This document shows positions 1-5,793 of a stretch of 10,630 nucleotides of DNA, one piece after another. The position numbers and the translations under genes are program-made. The notes below the pieces were generated by a model that saw only the letters and a program-made list of their open reading frames with translations, was not told the origin of the DNA and did not search any database. This stretch comes from Verrucomicrobiota bacterium. Its GTDB lineage: Bacteria; Verrucomicrobiota; Verrucomicrobiia; Limisphaerales; JAGWYX01. The stretch's first letter is position 1. Each line of letters begins with the position of its first letter. The stretch covers positions 1 to 10,630 of the forward strand of contig JAGWYX010000060.1 in assembly GCA_018969165.1 (NCBI GenBank). Reading direction: 5' to 3'.

Positions 1-55
1 CGAGGAAAAAAAGGCGCAGCAAGCAGACTCGAGCACGCTGCCGCGCTGGGTTTGA
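1..55 (+). CDS. C-terminal tail of a rightward gene cut by the window edge
   Basis: The second reading frame of the + strand is open from the left edge to a TGA at 53-55. It encodes a tail of 17 residues, EEKKAQQADSSTLPRWV. The acidic/lysine/glutamine run followed by a short ordered end is typical of a real protein C-terminus. Such a gene would converge on the leftward gene that ends at 115. There is too little sequence to name a product, and 17 open codons could also arise by chance. This entry marks a probable truncated gene only. Confidence 0.35.
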   Translation, partial: EEKKAQQADSSTLPRWV

Positions 56-62
56 CCAAGTT

Positions 63-80
63 GGCGCGCTGCGCCGCTAC
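63..80 (-). repeat. Small REP-like hairpin with CTAC foot
   Basis: Arms GGCGC (63-67) and GCGCC (71-75) flank a GCT loop, and CTAC follows at 77-80. On the - strand this reads GTAG, one base, then a hairpin, which is the layout of REP sequences linked to RAYT transposases. It lies in the short convergent gap between the rightward tail and the leftward gene ending at 115. The stem is only 5 bp, so chance is a real alternative. The case rests on similar, stronger examples at 2806-3168. Confidence 0.3.
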
Positions 81-104
81 CTGGGTACTTTCGGCGCGAC
101 CGGA

Positions 105-118
105 GGCCGCGGCCCTAC
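105..118 (-). repeat. Palindrome plus CTAC overlapping a stop codon
   Basis: A perfect 10-bp palindrome, GGCCGCGGCC (105-114), is followed at once by CTAC (115-118). On the - strand this is GTAG followed by the palindrome. The TAG of that GTAG is the stop codon of the secreted-protein gene (115-117). The same arrangement occurs at the ftsH stop (3165-3168). The palindrome is short and GC-only, so the call is tentative. Confidence 0.3.
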
Positions 119-1902
119 CGTTGGCGTTCCATAAGGGCGATCGCGTTCCGGTAATAGCTGTCGTCGTGCGGTTGCTGCCAGCCGTTGGTCGGCGCCGCCA
201 GCGTCGAACGATATTTTGCCCACATGACGTTGACGAATGTGTCCCAAGCCTGGCCTTGCCGTGACCAGTCATGATCGTGATCTCGGCCAGTTTCGGCCTT
301 GATCGTTTTGACAAATGCCGCGTCGGCTTCGAACATCCAGCGGTCCACGTAATCGAAGAAGGGGTCATGGTGCCAGGCCGCCTCGGCGTGCAGCAACCGC
401 AAGGCCAGGGCCTGCGCGACCCACCCGACGCTCGTGCAGCACCGACGATAGCTTTCGCTGGTATTCTGGCCGGCCTTCCATTGCGACGGCGGCTGGTGCT
501 CGTACGGTCCCCAGCCGTTGCCGCGCGACCGGCCCGCCCCGGTGGCGGTGTCGATGCCGGAGTGGCCGGCGAAGACCACCTTCGCCCCGGTCCATCCCGG
601 GCCATAAGCGGTCTGTTCGTCCTCGCCGAAACTCACTTTGGGAAATGACTCGTTGATGCGGGCCAGTTGATCGTCGCCCAACAGCAGCCCCGCAAAGACG
701 ATCGGCAACTTGCGCCCGCTCCCGTGGCCACCAAAGCCGGTCCAGCCCGGGTGGCCGGCCCGCACCATCCCGCCGAGGTCGATCCCGACTTGAACCAGGT
801 TGACCAGGAGCGGCTCCTTTTGCTCCGGCTTAAGGTCCGTGCACAACAGCAGAGCCGAAATCCCGACCACGCGCCCGTACTCCAAACCGTACTGCGGCAT
901 GTTCTCGACCGGTTCCTCGAACCCGAAGAAGCAGGTCCCGACCCACGGGCGTTGGGTGAAGCGGACGTATTGGGCGATTCGAGGAATGCTCGGTGGAGCG
1001 GCAAGGGCCGGCAGCCGGTCGCGTTGCAGATGGCGCGCCAGGTAAATCTTCTGGGCACGATCGCAGAACCCGGGCCGGAACGCGTCGGACGGCTGGGGTG
1101 CGGCGACGCAGGTGAGCACCGCGGCGGTGCGGATCGGGCTGCTGTCATCGACGCCGCGCTCGATCTTGTTTCGCAACTGGGCGTGGAGCACCAGGCCCTT
1201 GGGCATGCTGATCGTCGAGACCAGCGAATCGCCCGGCTTCATCGCGACGGGGAGCTTCTGGATCAGCGCCGGGTCGAACCAATTCCGGACGCCGCTGTCG
1301 TAGGCGACCTTCATTTGCGCGGGCGGATTGAGCATGAAACCGTTGCGCACGCGTTGGGCTTCGGGTCGTTCCAGGTCCATGTGATCCAGTTCGCCGGCGG
1401 GAATCTCGCTTCCGTAAAGCGGCCGCGGCTCGAGCGCGGTGATCGTTACGGGGCCGACGACGTACCAGTCGCCATTGATGAACTGGCCGACGCGGGCCGG
1501 TTGCGCGAAGGTCCAGGTGATGCCGTATTGTGAGACGCTGCCTCGAAGTGGCAGGTCATCGAGCGCGGATGTCGCCGGAGCATTTGACTGCGTGTAGATG
1601 ACCGACGGCCGAGGCGGGGTCGTGTCGGCGGTCACGGCAGCGGGGTTGTACGGGTCGGCCTCGCGGGCGCGAGCGGGGGTGTCCTGGCCCCAAAGGCGCG
1701 GCGGCGACAGGGTAAGGGCGGCGACGATGCAAACACTTAGAGCGTGCTTGAAAAATGTGGAGCGCGGCTGGGTCGTCCTCGACCAGCCGCCGCACGCCTT
1801 GCATTTCCGCCAGGTCTCACTCAGCCGGCGCGCTGCGGCTGGTCTTCGATCCAGCCGCGCTCCATTTTCAACCCACGGTCTTTGGGGAGACTGGTTCCGC
1901 AT
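115..1902 (-). CDS. Large secreted protein of unknown function
   Basis: This is a 595-codon frame from ATG (1900-1902) to TAG (115-117). Residues 1-51 are basic, and most of them are encoded by an inverted-repeat element (about 1750-1872). They are followed by a hydrophobic stretch at about 54-67 and a likely signal peptidase site near W-G-Q/D-T (71-75), so the protein is probably exported. The mature part has a Pro/Thr-rich linker (about 76-115), a beta-rich region (about 120-270), then a Trp/His/Gly-rich region with FRPGFCDRAQKIYLAR (275-290), GGHGSGRKLPIVFAGLLLGD (391-410) and an aromatic C-terminal part (about 500-580). The protein looks conserved and structured, possibly carbohydrate-related, but I recognise no named family. 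No ATG, GTG or TTG lies in frame between the element and the signal peptide, so ATG 1902 is used despite the odd N-terminus and the lack of a Shine-Dalgarno sequence. Confidence 0.8.
   Translation of the reverse strand: MRNQSPQRPWVENGARLDRRPAAARRLSETWRKCKACGGWSRTTQPRSTFFKHALSVCIVAALTLSPPRLWGQDTPARAREADPYNPAAVTADTTPPRPSVIYTQSNAPATSALDDLPLRGSVSQYGITWTFAQPARVGQFINGDWYVVGPVTITALEPRPLYGSEIPAGELDHMDLERPEAQRVRNGFMLNPPAQMKVAYDSGVRNWFDPALIQKLPVAMKPGDSLVSTISMPKGLVLHAQLRNKIERGVDDSSPIRTAAVLTCVAAPQPSDAFRPGFCDRAQKIYLARHLQRDRLPALAAPPSIPRIAQYVRFTQRPWVGTCFFGFEEPVENMPQYGLEYGRVVGISALLLCTDLKPEQKEPLLVNLVQVGIDLGGMVRAGHPGWTGFGGHGSGRKLPIVFAGLLLGDDQLARINESFPKVSFGEDEQTAYGPGWTGAKVVFAGHSGIDTATGAGRSRGNGWGPYEHQPPSQWKAGQNTSESYRRCCTSVGWVAQALALRLLHAEAAWHHDPFFDYVDRWMFEADAAFVKTIKAETGRDHDHDWSRQGQAWDTFVNVMWAKYRSTLAAPTNGWQQPHDDSYYRNAIALMERQR
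1750..1872. repeat. Inverted-repeat element (two-hairpin, MITE/BIME-like) inside a gene start
   Basis: Outer arms TGGAGCGCGGCTGG (1758-1771) and CCAGCCGCGCTCCA (1851-1864) are perfect 14-bp inverted repeats. Inner segments GACCAGCCGC (1781-1790) and GCGGCTGGTC (1835-1844) are also complementary. Each half folds by itself: the right half has arms GCGGCTGG (1835-1842) and CCAGCCGC (1851-1858), and the left half is the same with a bulge. A-rich or T-rich tracts border both ends (1750-1755 and 1865-1869). The arrangement of two hairpins in opposite orientation resembles a BIME or a small MITE. No transposase is present. The outer borders are estimated from where the symmetry stops. Confidence 0.65.
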
Positions 1903-1977
1903 AATCTTGGACCGTGATGGTGCGGCAATTGGGCCCGAACGTCACGCGCAAATCCGGGGATTGTGTTTCGGGTCAAG

Positions 1978-2721
1978 ATGCGCACAATTGCGCCGGTGAA
2001 AATCTCGGTGGTCGTTCCGGCCTACAACGAAGAGAAACTGATTGCGGCCTCGCTGCGGAGCATTCAGGCGGCGTTGCCGGCCTTCACGCGCCTGGGTTGG
2101 GAAACCGAGATCATCGTGTGCGACAACAACTCGAGCGATCGCACGGCCGATTTAGCCCGCACCGGTGGCGCGCGCGTCGTGTCCGAGCCCGTCAACCAAA
2201 TCTCCCGGGCCCGCAACACCGGCGCGGCGGCGGCGGAGGGGGACTGGTTGATCTTCATCGACGCGGACTCGTATCCGAGCGTGGAGCTGTTCGGTGACAT
2301 CGCCGCCAAGATTCAAACGGGTGGGTGCATCGGCGGGGGCGCCACGGTTCGCTTGGACGAAGCCGAGTTCTGGGGCCGGGTGCTGATGCGGTTCTGGAAC
2401 GGGATCAGCCGAGCGCGACGTTGGATGGCCGGGTCGTGCATTTTCTGTGAGGCGGCCGCGTTCCGCCAGTTGGGTGGATTCAGCGTGGAGCTGTTCGCGT
2501 CGGAGGAAATCGATTTCAGCCAGCGCTTGAAGCGGCTGGCGCGGCAGACCCACCGCCGGGTGATCATCCTTGACCGCCACTCGCTCGTTACGTCGGCCCG
2601 GAAGATGCGGCTGTATTCGCGGGGTGAGTACATCCGCTTTCTCGCTCACACCGTGCTCACCGGCGGCCGGACGCTGCGAAAACGCTCTGCCTGCGTGCCG
2701 TGGTATGACGGGAGAAGGTGA
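1978..2721 (+). CDS. Family 2 glycosyltransferase
   Basis: A 247-residue protein (ATG 1978 to TGA 2719-2721) with the GT-A fold signatures of family 2 glycosyltransferases. VVVPAYNEE lies at residues 11-19, the nucleotide-binding CDNNSSDRT at 48-56, and the metal-binding D-A-D at 95-97. A second-half region with F-A-S-E-E-I-D-F and a tail ending WYDGRR follows. The enzyme should transfer a sugar from a nucleotide-sugar donor to a lipid, glycan or protein at the cytoplasmic membrane face. Acceptor and sugar cannot be read from the sequence. No transmembrane anchor is obvious. A GTG at 1963 would add five residues. Neither start has a good Shine-Dalgarno sequence. The gene is divergent from the secreted-protein gene, with 75 bp between starts, and stands alone without other glycan genes, so its pathway is unknown. 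Confidence 0.9.
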   Translation: MRTIAPVKISVVVPAYNEEKLIAASLRSIQAALPAFTRLGWETEIIVCDNNSSDRTADLARTGGARVVSEPVNQISRARNTGAAAAEGDWLIFIDADSYPSVELFGDIAAKIQTGGCIGGGATVRLDEAEFWGRVLMRFWNGISRARRWMAGSCIFCEAAAFRQLGGFSVELFASEEIDFSQRLKRLARQTHRRVIILDRHSLVTSARKMRLYSRGEYIRFLAHTVLTGGRTLRKRSACVPWYDGRR

Positions 2722-2805
2722 CGGTGACGGGAGGGGCGACTGCCACGTCGGCGCGGATCGCTGTGGGTGCGGTTGGAGCGCGTCGGTCCGACAGCCGGTG
2801 ACCGG

Positions 2806-2828
2806 GTAGCCGCAGGCTTCAGCCTGCG
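2806..2828 (+). repeat. REP-like element: GTAG foot plus 8-bp hairpin
   Basis: GTAG (2806-2809) is followed after one base by the near-perfect palindrome with arms CGCAGGCT (2811-2818) and AGCCTGCG (2821-2828) and a TC centre. GTAG at the 5' foot of a hairpin is the recognised layout of REP sequences handled by RAYT (Y1) transposases. No RAYT gene is in the window. Confidence 0.65.
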
Positions 2829-2981
2829 TCCCCTCGGCCGCCGGCCACCAATGCGGCTGCGGCGATAACGGCCCGCAGAACACCGGCGGTGATCCCACGG
2901 GCACCGATTACCTGGCGCTTGCAACCGGTCTCCATGACGGCACCGGGTGCAATCCCAACTTGTTGACCGCCGGAGAAATGG

Positions 2982-2999
2982 AGCCGACTGACGTCGGCT
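2982..2999. repeat. Short palindromic repeat, second type
   Basis: Arms AGCCGAC (2982-2988) and GTCGGCT (2993-2999) flank a TGAC loop. The stem is a perfect 7 bp. There is no GTAG/CTAC foot, so it seems to be a different family from the neighbouring hairpins. Confidence 0.5.
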
Positions 3000-3082
3000 G
3001 CCACAGGGTGGGCGAGGAGGTGCCGCGGTTCAGGGGCCCAATGCGCGTTTAATAAGCGTCGAGGCTCTCCCGGAACCGACTC

Positions 3083-3134
3083 GTAGTAGGGGCTGAGCTG
3101 CCGCTCGGCCCGGCGGCGCGGCAGCGCCGCCTAC
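3083..3134. repeat. BIME-like pair: two REP hairpins head to head
   Basis: GTAGTAG (3083-3089) leads into a stem with arms GGGCTGAGC (3090-3098) and GCTCGGCCC (3103-3111), with one G-T pair and a TGCC loop. Directly after it comes a stem GGCGGCGC (3112-3119) / GCGCCGCC (3124-3131) ending in CTAC (3131-3134). Read on the - strand, the second unit is also GTAG, an 8-bp stem and a TGCC loop. Both units therefore share foot, stem length and loop, and point at each other, as in a bacterial interspersed mosaic element. Confidence 0.65.
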
Positions 3135-3145
3135 CGGGTTCGTGG

Positions 3146-3168
3146 GGATTCAGGCGAATCCGGCCTAC
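3146..3168 (-). repeat. REP-like hairpin whose CTAC overlaps the ftsH stop codon
   Basis: Arms GGATTC (3146-3151) and GAATCC (3156-3161) flank AGGC, and CTAC follows at 3165-3168. On the - strand this is GTAG, three bases, then a hairpin immediately downstream of ftsH. The TAG inside GTAG is the ftsH stop codon. The hairpin would sit at the 3' end of the ftsH message and could stabilise it. It has no T tract and so is not a standard terminator. Confidence 0.5.
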
Positions 3169-5120
3169 CCGCCGGAGGCGACCGGTGCGGGTGCGGCGGG
3201 AACGGGCGCAGCAGGCGCCCCCGGCGGCAGCGCTTGCCCGATGAGCGAGCGGAAGGTCGCGCCGTCCATCGTCTCGTGCTTCAACAGTTCGCCGGCCACC
3301 AGGTCGAGCTGGTCGCGGTGTTTGACGAGCGTTTCTTTGGCTTCCGTGTACGAGCGGTCCAGGAGCCGTCGGACCTCCTCGTCGATCTCTCGCGCCGTTT
3401 CCTCGCTGCAGTCGCGCTGGAAATAACCGTCGGCCCCGGGCAGGAACATCGCGTGCCCCGGCTGGCCGCAGCGGGCCAGGCCGACGGCCGCGCTCATGCC
3501 GTACATGCAGATCATCTGCCGCGCCAGGCCGGTGGCGCGCTCGAGATCGTTCTCCGCCCCGGTCGTCACCTCGCCGAAGACAATTTCCTCGGCGGCGCGC
3601 CCGCCCAGCAATCCCCGGAGGCGATCGATCAGTTCGGCGCGGGTGACCAGGAATTGGTCTTCGGTGGGCAGTTGGAGGGTGTAACCGAGGGCGGCGCGGC
3701 CGCGGGGAACGATGCTGATCTTGTGCACCGGATCGGCGTGCTGGCTGTAGGCGGCAATCAGCGCGTGGCCGACCTCGTGGCAGGCCACCCGGCGCTTGTC
3801 CTCCTCGTTGAGCCGCCGGCTCCGCCGCTCCGGGCCGGCCACGACCTTCTCGATCGCGGCTTCCAGGTCTTGCTGGTGGATTTCCCTGGCGTGGCGACGC
3901 GCGGCGAGCAGGGCGGCCTCGTTCATCGCGTTGGCCAGGTCGGCGCCGGAGAAGCCGGGGGTGCCTTGCGCCACCTTTCGCAGGTCGGTGGATGGCGCCA
4001 GCGGCTTGCCGCGCGTGTGAATCTTCAGGATCGCCTCGCGCCCGTCCAGGTCGGGCGCGTCGATGACCACCTGGCGGTCGAAGCGCCCCGGCCGCAGCAG
4101 CGCCCGATCCAGCACGTCCGGTCGATTCGTCGCGGCCAGCAGAATGACCCCGGCATTGATTTCGAACCCGTCCATTTCGACCAACAATTGGTTGAGGGTC
4201 TGCTCGCGCTCGTCGTTGACGGCGCCGACATGGACGCCGCGCTGGCGGCCGATGGCGTCTAATTCATCGATGAAGATGATGCAGGGGGCCTGGCTCTTGG
4301 CCTTTTGGAACAGGTCGCGTACCCGGGCGGCGCCCACCCCGACGAACATCTCGACGAAATCGCTGCCGCTGAGGGAGAAGAAAGCCACCTTGGCCTCGCC
4401 GGCGACCGCGCGCGCCAGCAACGTTTTGCCCGTGCCGGGCGGTCCCACCAACAGGACGCCCTTGGGGATTTTCGCCCCGAGGGCCTTGTAGCGGTTGGGA
4501 TTTTTGAGGAAGTCCACGACCTCTTGCAGCTCGTATTTAGCCTCGTCGCACCCGGCGACGTCGTGAAAGTTCACGCCGGTATCTTTGTCGGCCACCAGCC
4601 GCGCCTTGGATTGGCCGAAGCTCAGGATGGACTCGCCGGCGGCGCCGATCCGCCGGCTGATCAGCGACCAGAACAGGACGATCAGTCCGATGGGCAAGAC
4701 CCAGGCGACAAAAAACTGGCTGAAGAATCCCGGACGCACCCCGCTGAATTTGACCTTGGCCGACTCGAGATCCTCGACCAATTTGGGATCGTCCACGCGC
4801 ACGGTGCGGAACACGAAGGACTTTTCCAGCGGGGCCACCACGGTGTTGGTGCCTCTACCCGCAGGCGCGGCGCGCGGCGTCTGGGGCTGGATTTCCCCGT
4901 CAATCTCGTCGTCCTGCACGGCGCAGGAGACGACCTCGCGGCGGGCCAGGTAATCCTTGAATTCGCTGTAGGTGATGGTGTGGACCGTGAACTGGGTGAG
5001 CATCTCACGCCAAACCCAGAGAAGGAGGATGGCCAGGACGAGGTAGCCGATCGAGAAGTGCCACTGCGGCCCCAGCATCGGAAAGAACTTGCGCTTGGAA
5101 TTGTGTTTCCCGCGTTTCAT
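3165..5120 (-). CDS. ftsH: ATP-dependent zinc metalloprotease FtsH
   Basis: A 651-residue membrane-anchored AAA+ protease that unfolds and degrades damaged membrane proteins and selected cytoplasmic regulators as a hexamer. Membrane segments lie at about 22-38 and 139-155 and enclose a periplasmic domain of about 100 residues. The AAA domain has Walker A GPPGTGKT (226-233), the pore motif FVGVGAARVRD (259-269), Walker B IIFIDELDA (281-289) and the second region of homology TNRPDVLDRALLRPGRFDR (331-349). The peptidase domain has the zinc site HEVGH (448-452) and the third ligand Asp in T-T-G-A-E-N-D (D525). A Pro/Ala-rich tail (about 630-651) ends the protein. Length is normal for the family, and all catalytic residues are present. 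It is the last gene of a probable three-gene leftward operon, 34 bp after the marC-like gene. A weak AGGT lies far upstream of the ATG. Confidence 0.97.
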   Translation of the reverse strand: MKRGKHNSKRKFFPMLGPQWHFSIGYLVLAILLLWVWREMLTQFTVHTITYSEFKDYLARREVVSCAVQDDEIDGEIQPQTPRAAPAGRGTNTVVAPLEKSFVFRTVRVDDPKLVEDLESAKVKFSGVRPGFFSQFFVAWVLPIGLIVLFWSLISRRIGAAGESILSFGQSKARLVADKDTGVNFHDVAGCDEAKYELQEVVDFLKNPNRYKALGAKIPKGVLLVGPPGTGKTLLARAVAGEAKVAFFSLSGSDFVEMFVGVGAARVRDLFQKAKSQAPCIIFIDELDAIGRQRGVHVGAVNDEREQTLNQLLVEMDGFEINAGVILLAATNRPDVLDRALLRPGRFDRQVVIDAPDLDGREAILKIHTRGKPLAPSTDLRKVAQGTPGFSGADLANAMNEAALLAARRHAREIHQQDLEAAIEKVVAGPERRSRRLNEEDKRRVACHEVGHALIAAYSQHADPVHKISIVPRGRAALGYTLQLPTEDQFLVTRAELIDRLRGLLGGRAAEEIVFGEVTTGAENDLERATGLARQMICMYGMSAAVGLARCGQPGHAMFLPGADGYFQRDCSEETAREIDEEVRRLLDRSYTEAKETLVKHRDQLDLVAGELLKHETMDGATFRSLIGQALPPGAPAAPVPAAPAPVASGG

Positions 5121-5154
5121 GCGAGCGCGATCTACCTGGCAGCAAGCCCGGCCT

Positions 5155-5793
5155 TCAAAATAGAGTCCGTTTCAACTCGCGCACTGCATTCAACATAAAC
5201 TGCATTGCCACCGCCGCCAACAACAACCCCATCACCCGGGTCGCGACCCGCATCACGATCGGGCTCAGCCAGCGCGCCCCTTGCGCCGAGAGGCGCAGGA
5301 TCAGGTAGCTCAGGGCGCAGACCCCGATGATGCAGGCGTAGAGCCCGATCCGCTCCGGCCACCCGGCCGCCGCGGCCTGGTTGTGCAGCAGGATCGCCGT
5401 GGTGATGGCCCCGGGCCCGGCCAACATCGGCACCGCCAGGGGGGTGATCGCGATGTCCTCCTTGGCGATGCCGGCGTCTTTTTCCTCGGCGGTCTCCTGC
5501 ACGGCCGACCGCCGCGCGCGGAGCATATCCACCGCGATCAAGAGCAGCACGATGCTGCCGGCCATCTCGAAGGCCGGCAGCGTGATGCCCAGCAGCCGAA
5601 AGATGGCCTTGCCCAATACCGCAAACCCCAGCAGCACGATCGCCGCCACGACGCACGCCAGCCGCGCCATGCGGATGCGTTCGGCCGGCGTGTCGTCCGG
5701 TGTCATCGCCAAAAAGGCCGGCACCGTCGCGATCGGGTCCACGATCACGAACAGCGAGCTGGCCGCCAGCAGGATGAACTCCACCAGTGTCAT
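5155..5793 (-). CDS. MarC-family integral membrane protein
   Basis: A 212-residue hydrophobic protein with about six membrane segments (near residues 4-30, 43-62, 66-90, 113-136, 149-170 and 184-204). Family hallmarks are L-F-V-I-V-D-P-I-A-T-V-P (14-25), the central TPLAVPMLAGPGAIT (117-131) and a charged cytoplasmic loop (about 91-113). MarC proteins were once thought to affect multiple antibiotic resistance. That role was not upheld, and their transported substrate is not settled. The length is typical. The start ATG (5791-5793) is chosen because it begins the conserved first helix and forms an ATGA overlap with the stop of the upstream gene, implying translational coupling. A longer frame upstream is only the shadow of that gene. 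Confidence 0.93.
   Translation of the reverse strand: MTLVEFILLAASSLFVIVDPIATVPAFLAMTPDDTPAERIRMARLACVVAAIVLLGFAVLGKAIFRLLGITLPAFEMAGSIVLLLIAVDMLRARRSAVQETAEEKDAGIAKEDIAITPLAVPMLAGPGAITTAILLHNQAAAAGWPERIGLYACIIGVCALSYLILRLSAQGARWLSPIVMRVATRVMGLLLAAVAMQFMLNAVRELKRTLF

Larger units (their letters stand above)
2722..3164. other. Convergent intergenic region filled with small palindromic repeats
   Basis: This 443-bp gap lies between the ends of the glycosyltransferase and ftsH genes. It contains at least five hairpin-forming units (separate entries) and no convincing gene. One + strand frame is open from just after a TAG (2807-2809) to TAA (3050-3052). Its translation includes a C-G-C-G-D-N-G segment but has no recognisable domain and no good start. 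I see no intrinsic terminator: none of the hairpins is followed by a T tract in either direction. Confidence 0.6.

Noticed and set aside
667..1533. + strand frame of 288 codons opposite the secreted-protein gene
   Set aside because: It is a shadow frame. The - strand product has a signal peptide and structured blocks, while this translation is charged low-complexity.
2819..3004. 61-codon - strand frame with an Ala/Val-rich end
   Set aside because: It begins and ends within the REP-like hairpins, has no ribosome binding site and no recognisable family. It is better explained as repeat DNA.
2806..3168. CRISPR-like array
   Set aside because: The hairpins differ in sequence and spacing, and there are no constant direct repeats with regular spacers and no cas gene.
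3234..4262. Long + strand frame (342 codons) antisense to ftsH
   Set aside because: It lies wholly within the clear FtsH coding sequence on the other strand and shows no family motif. Long antisense frames are common in GC-rich DNA.
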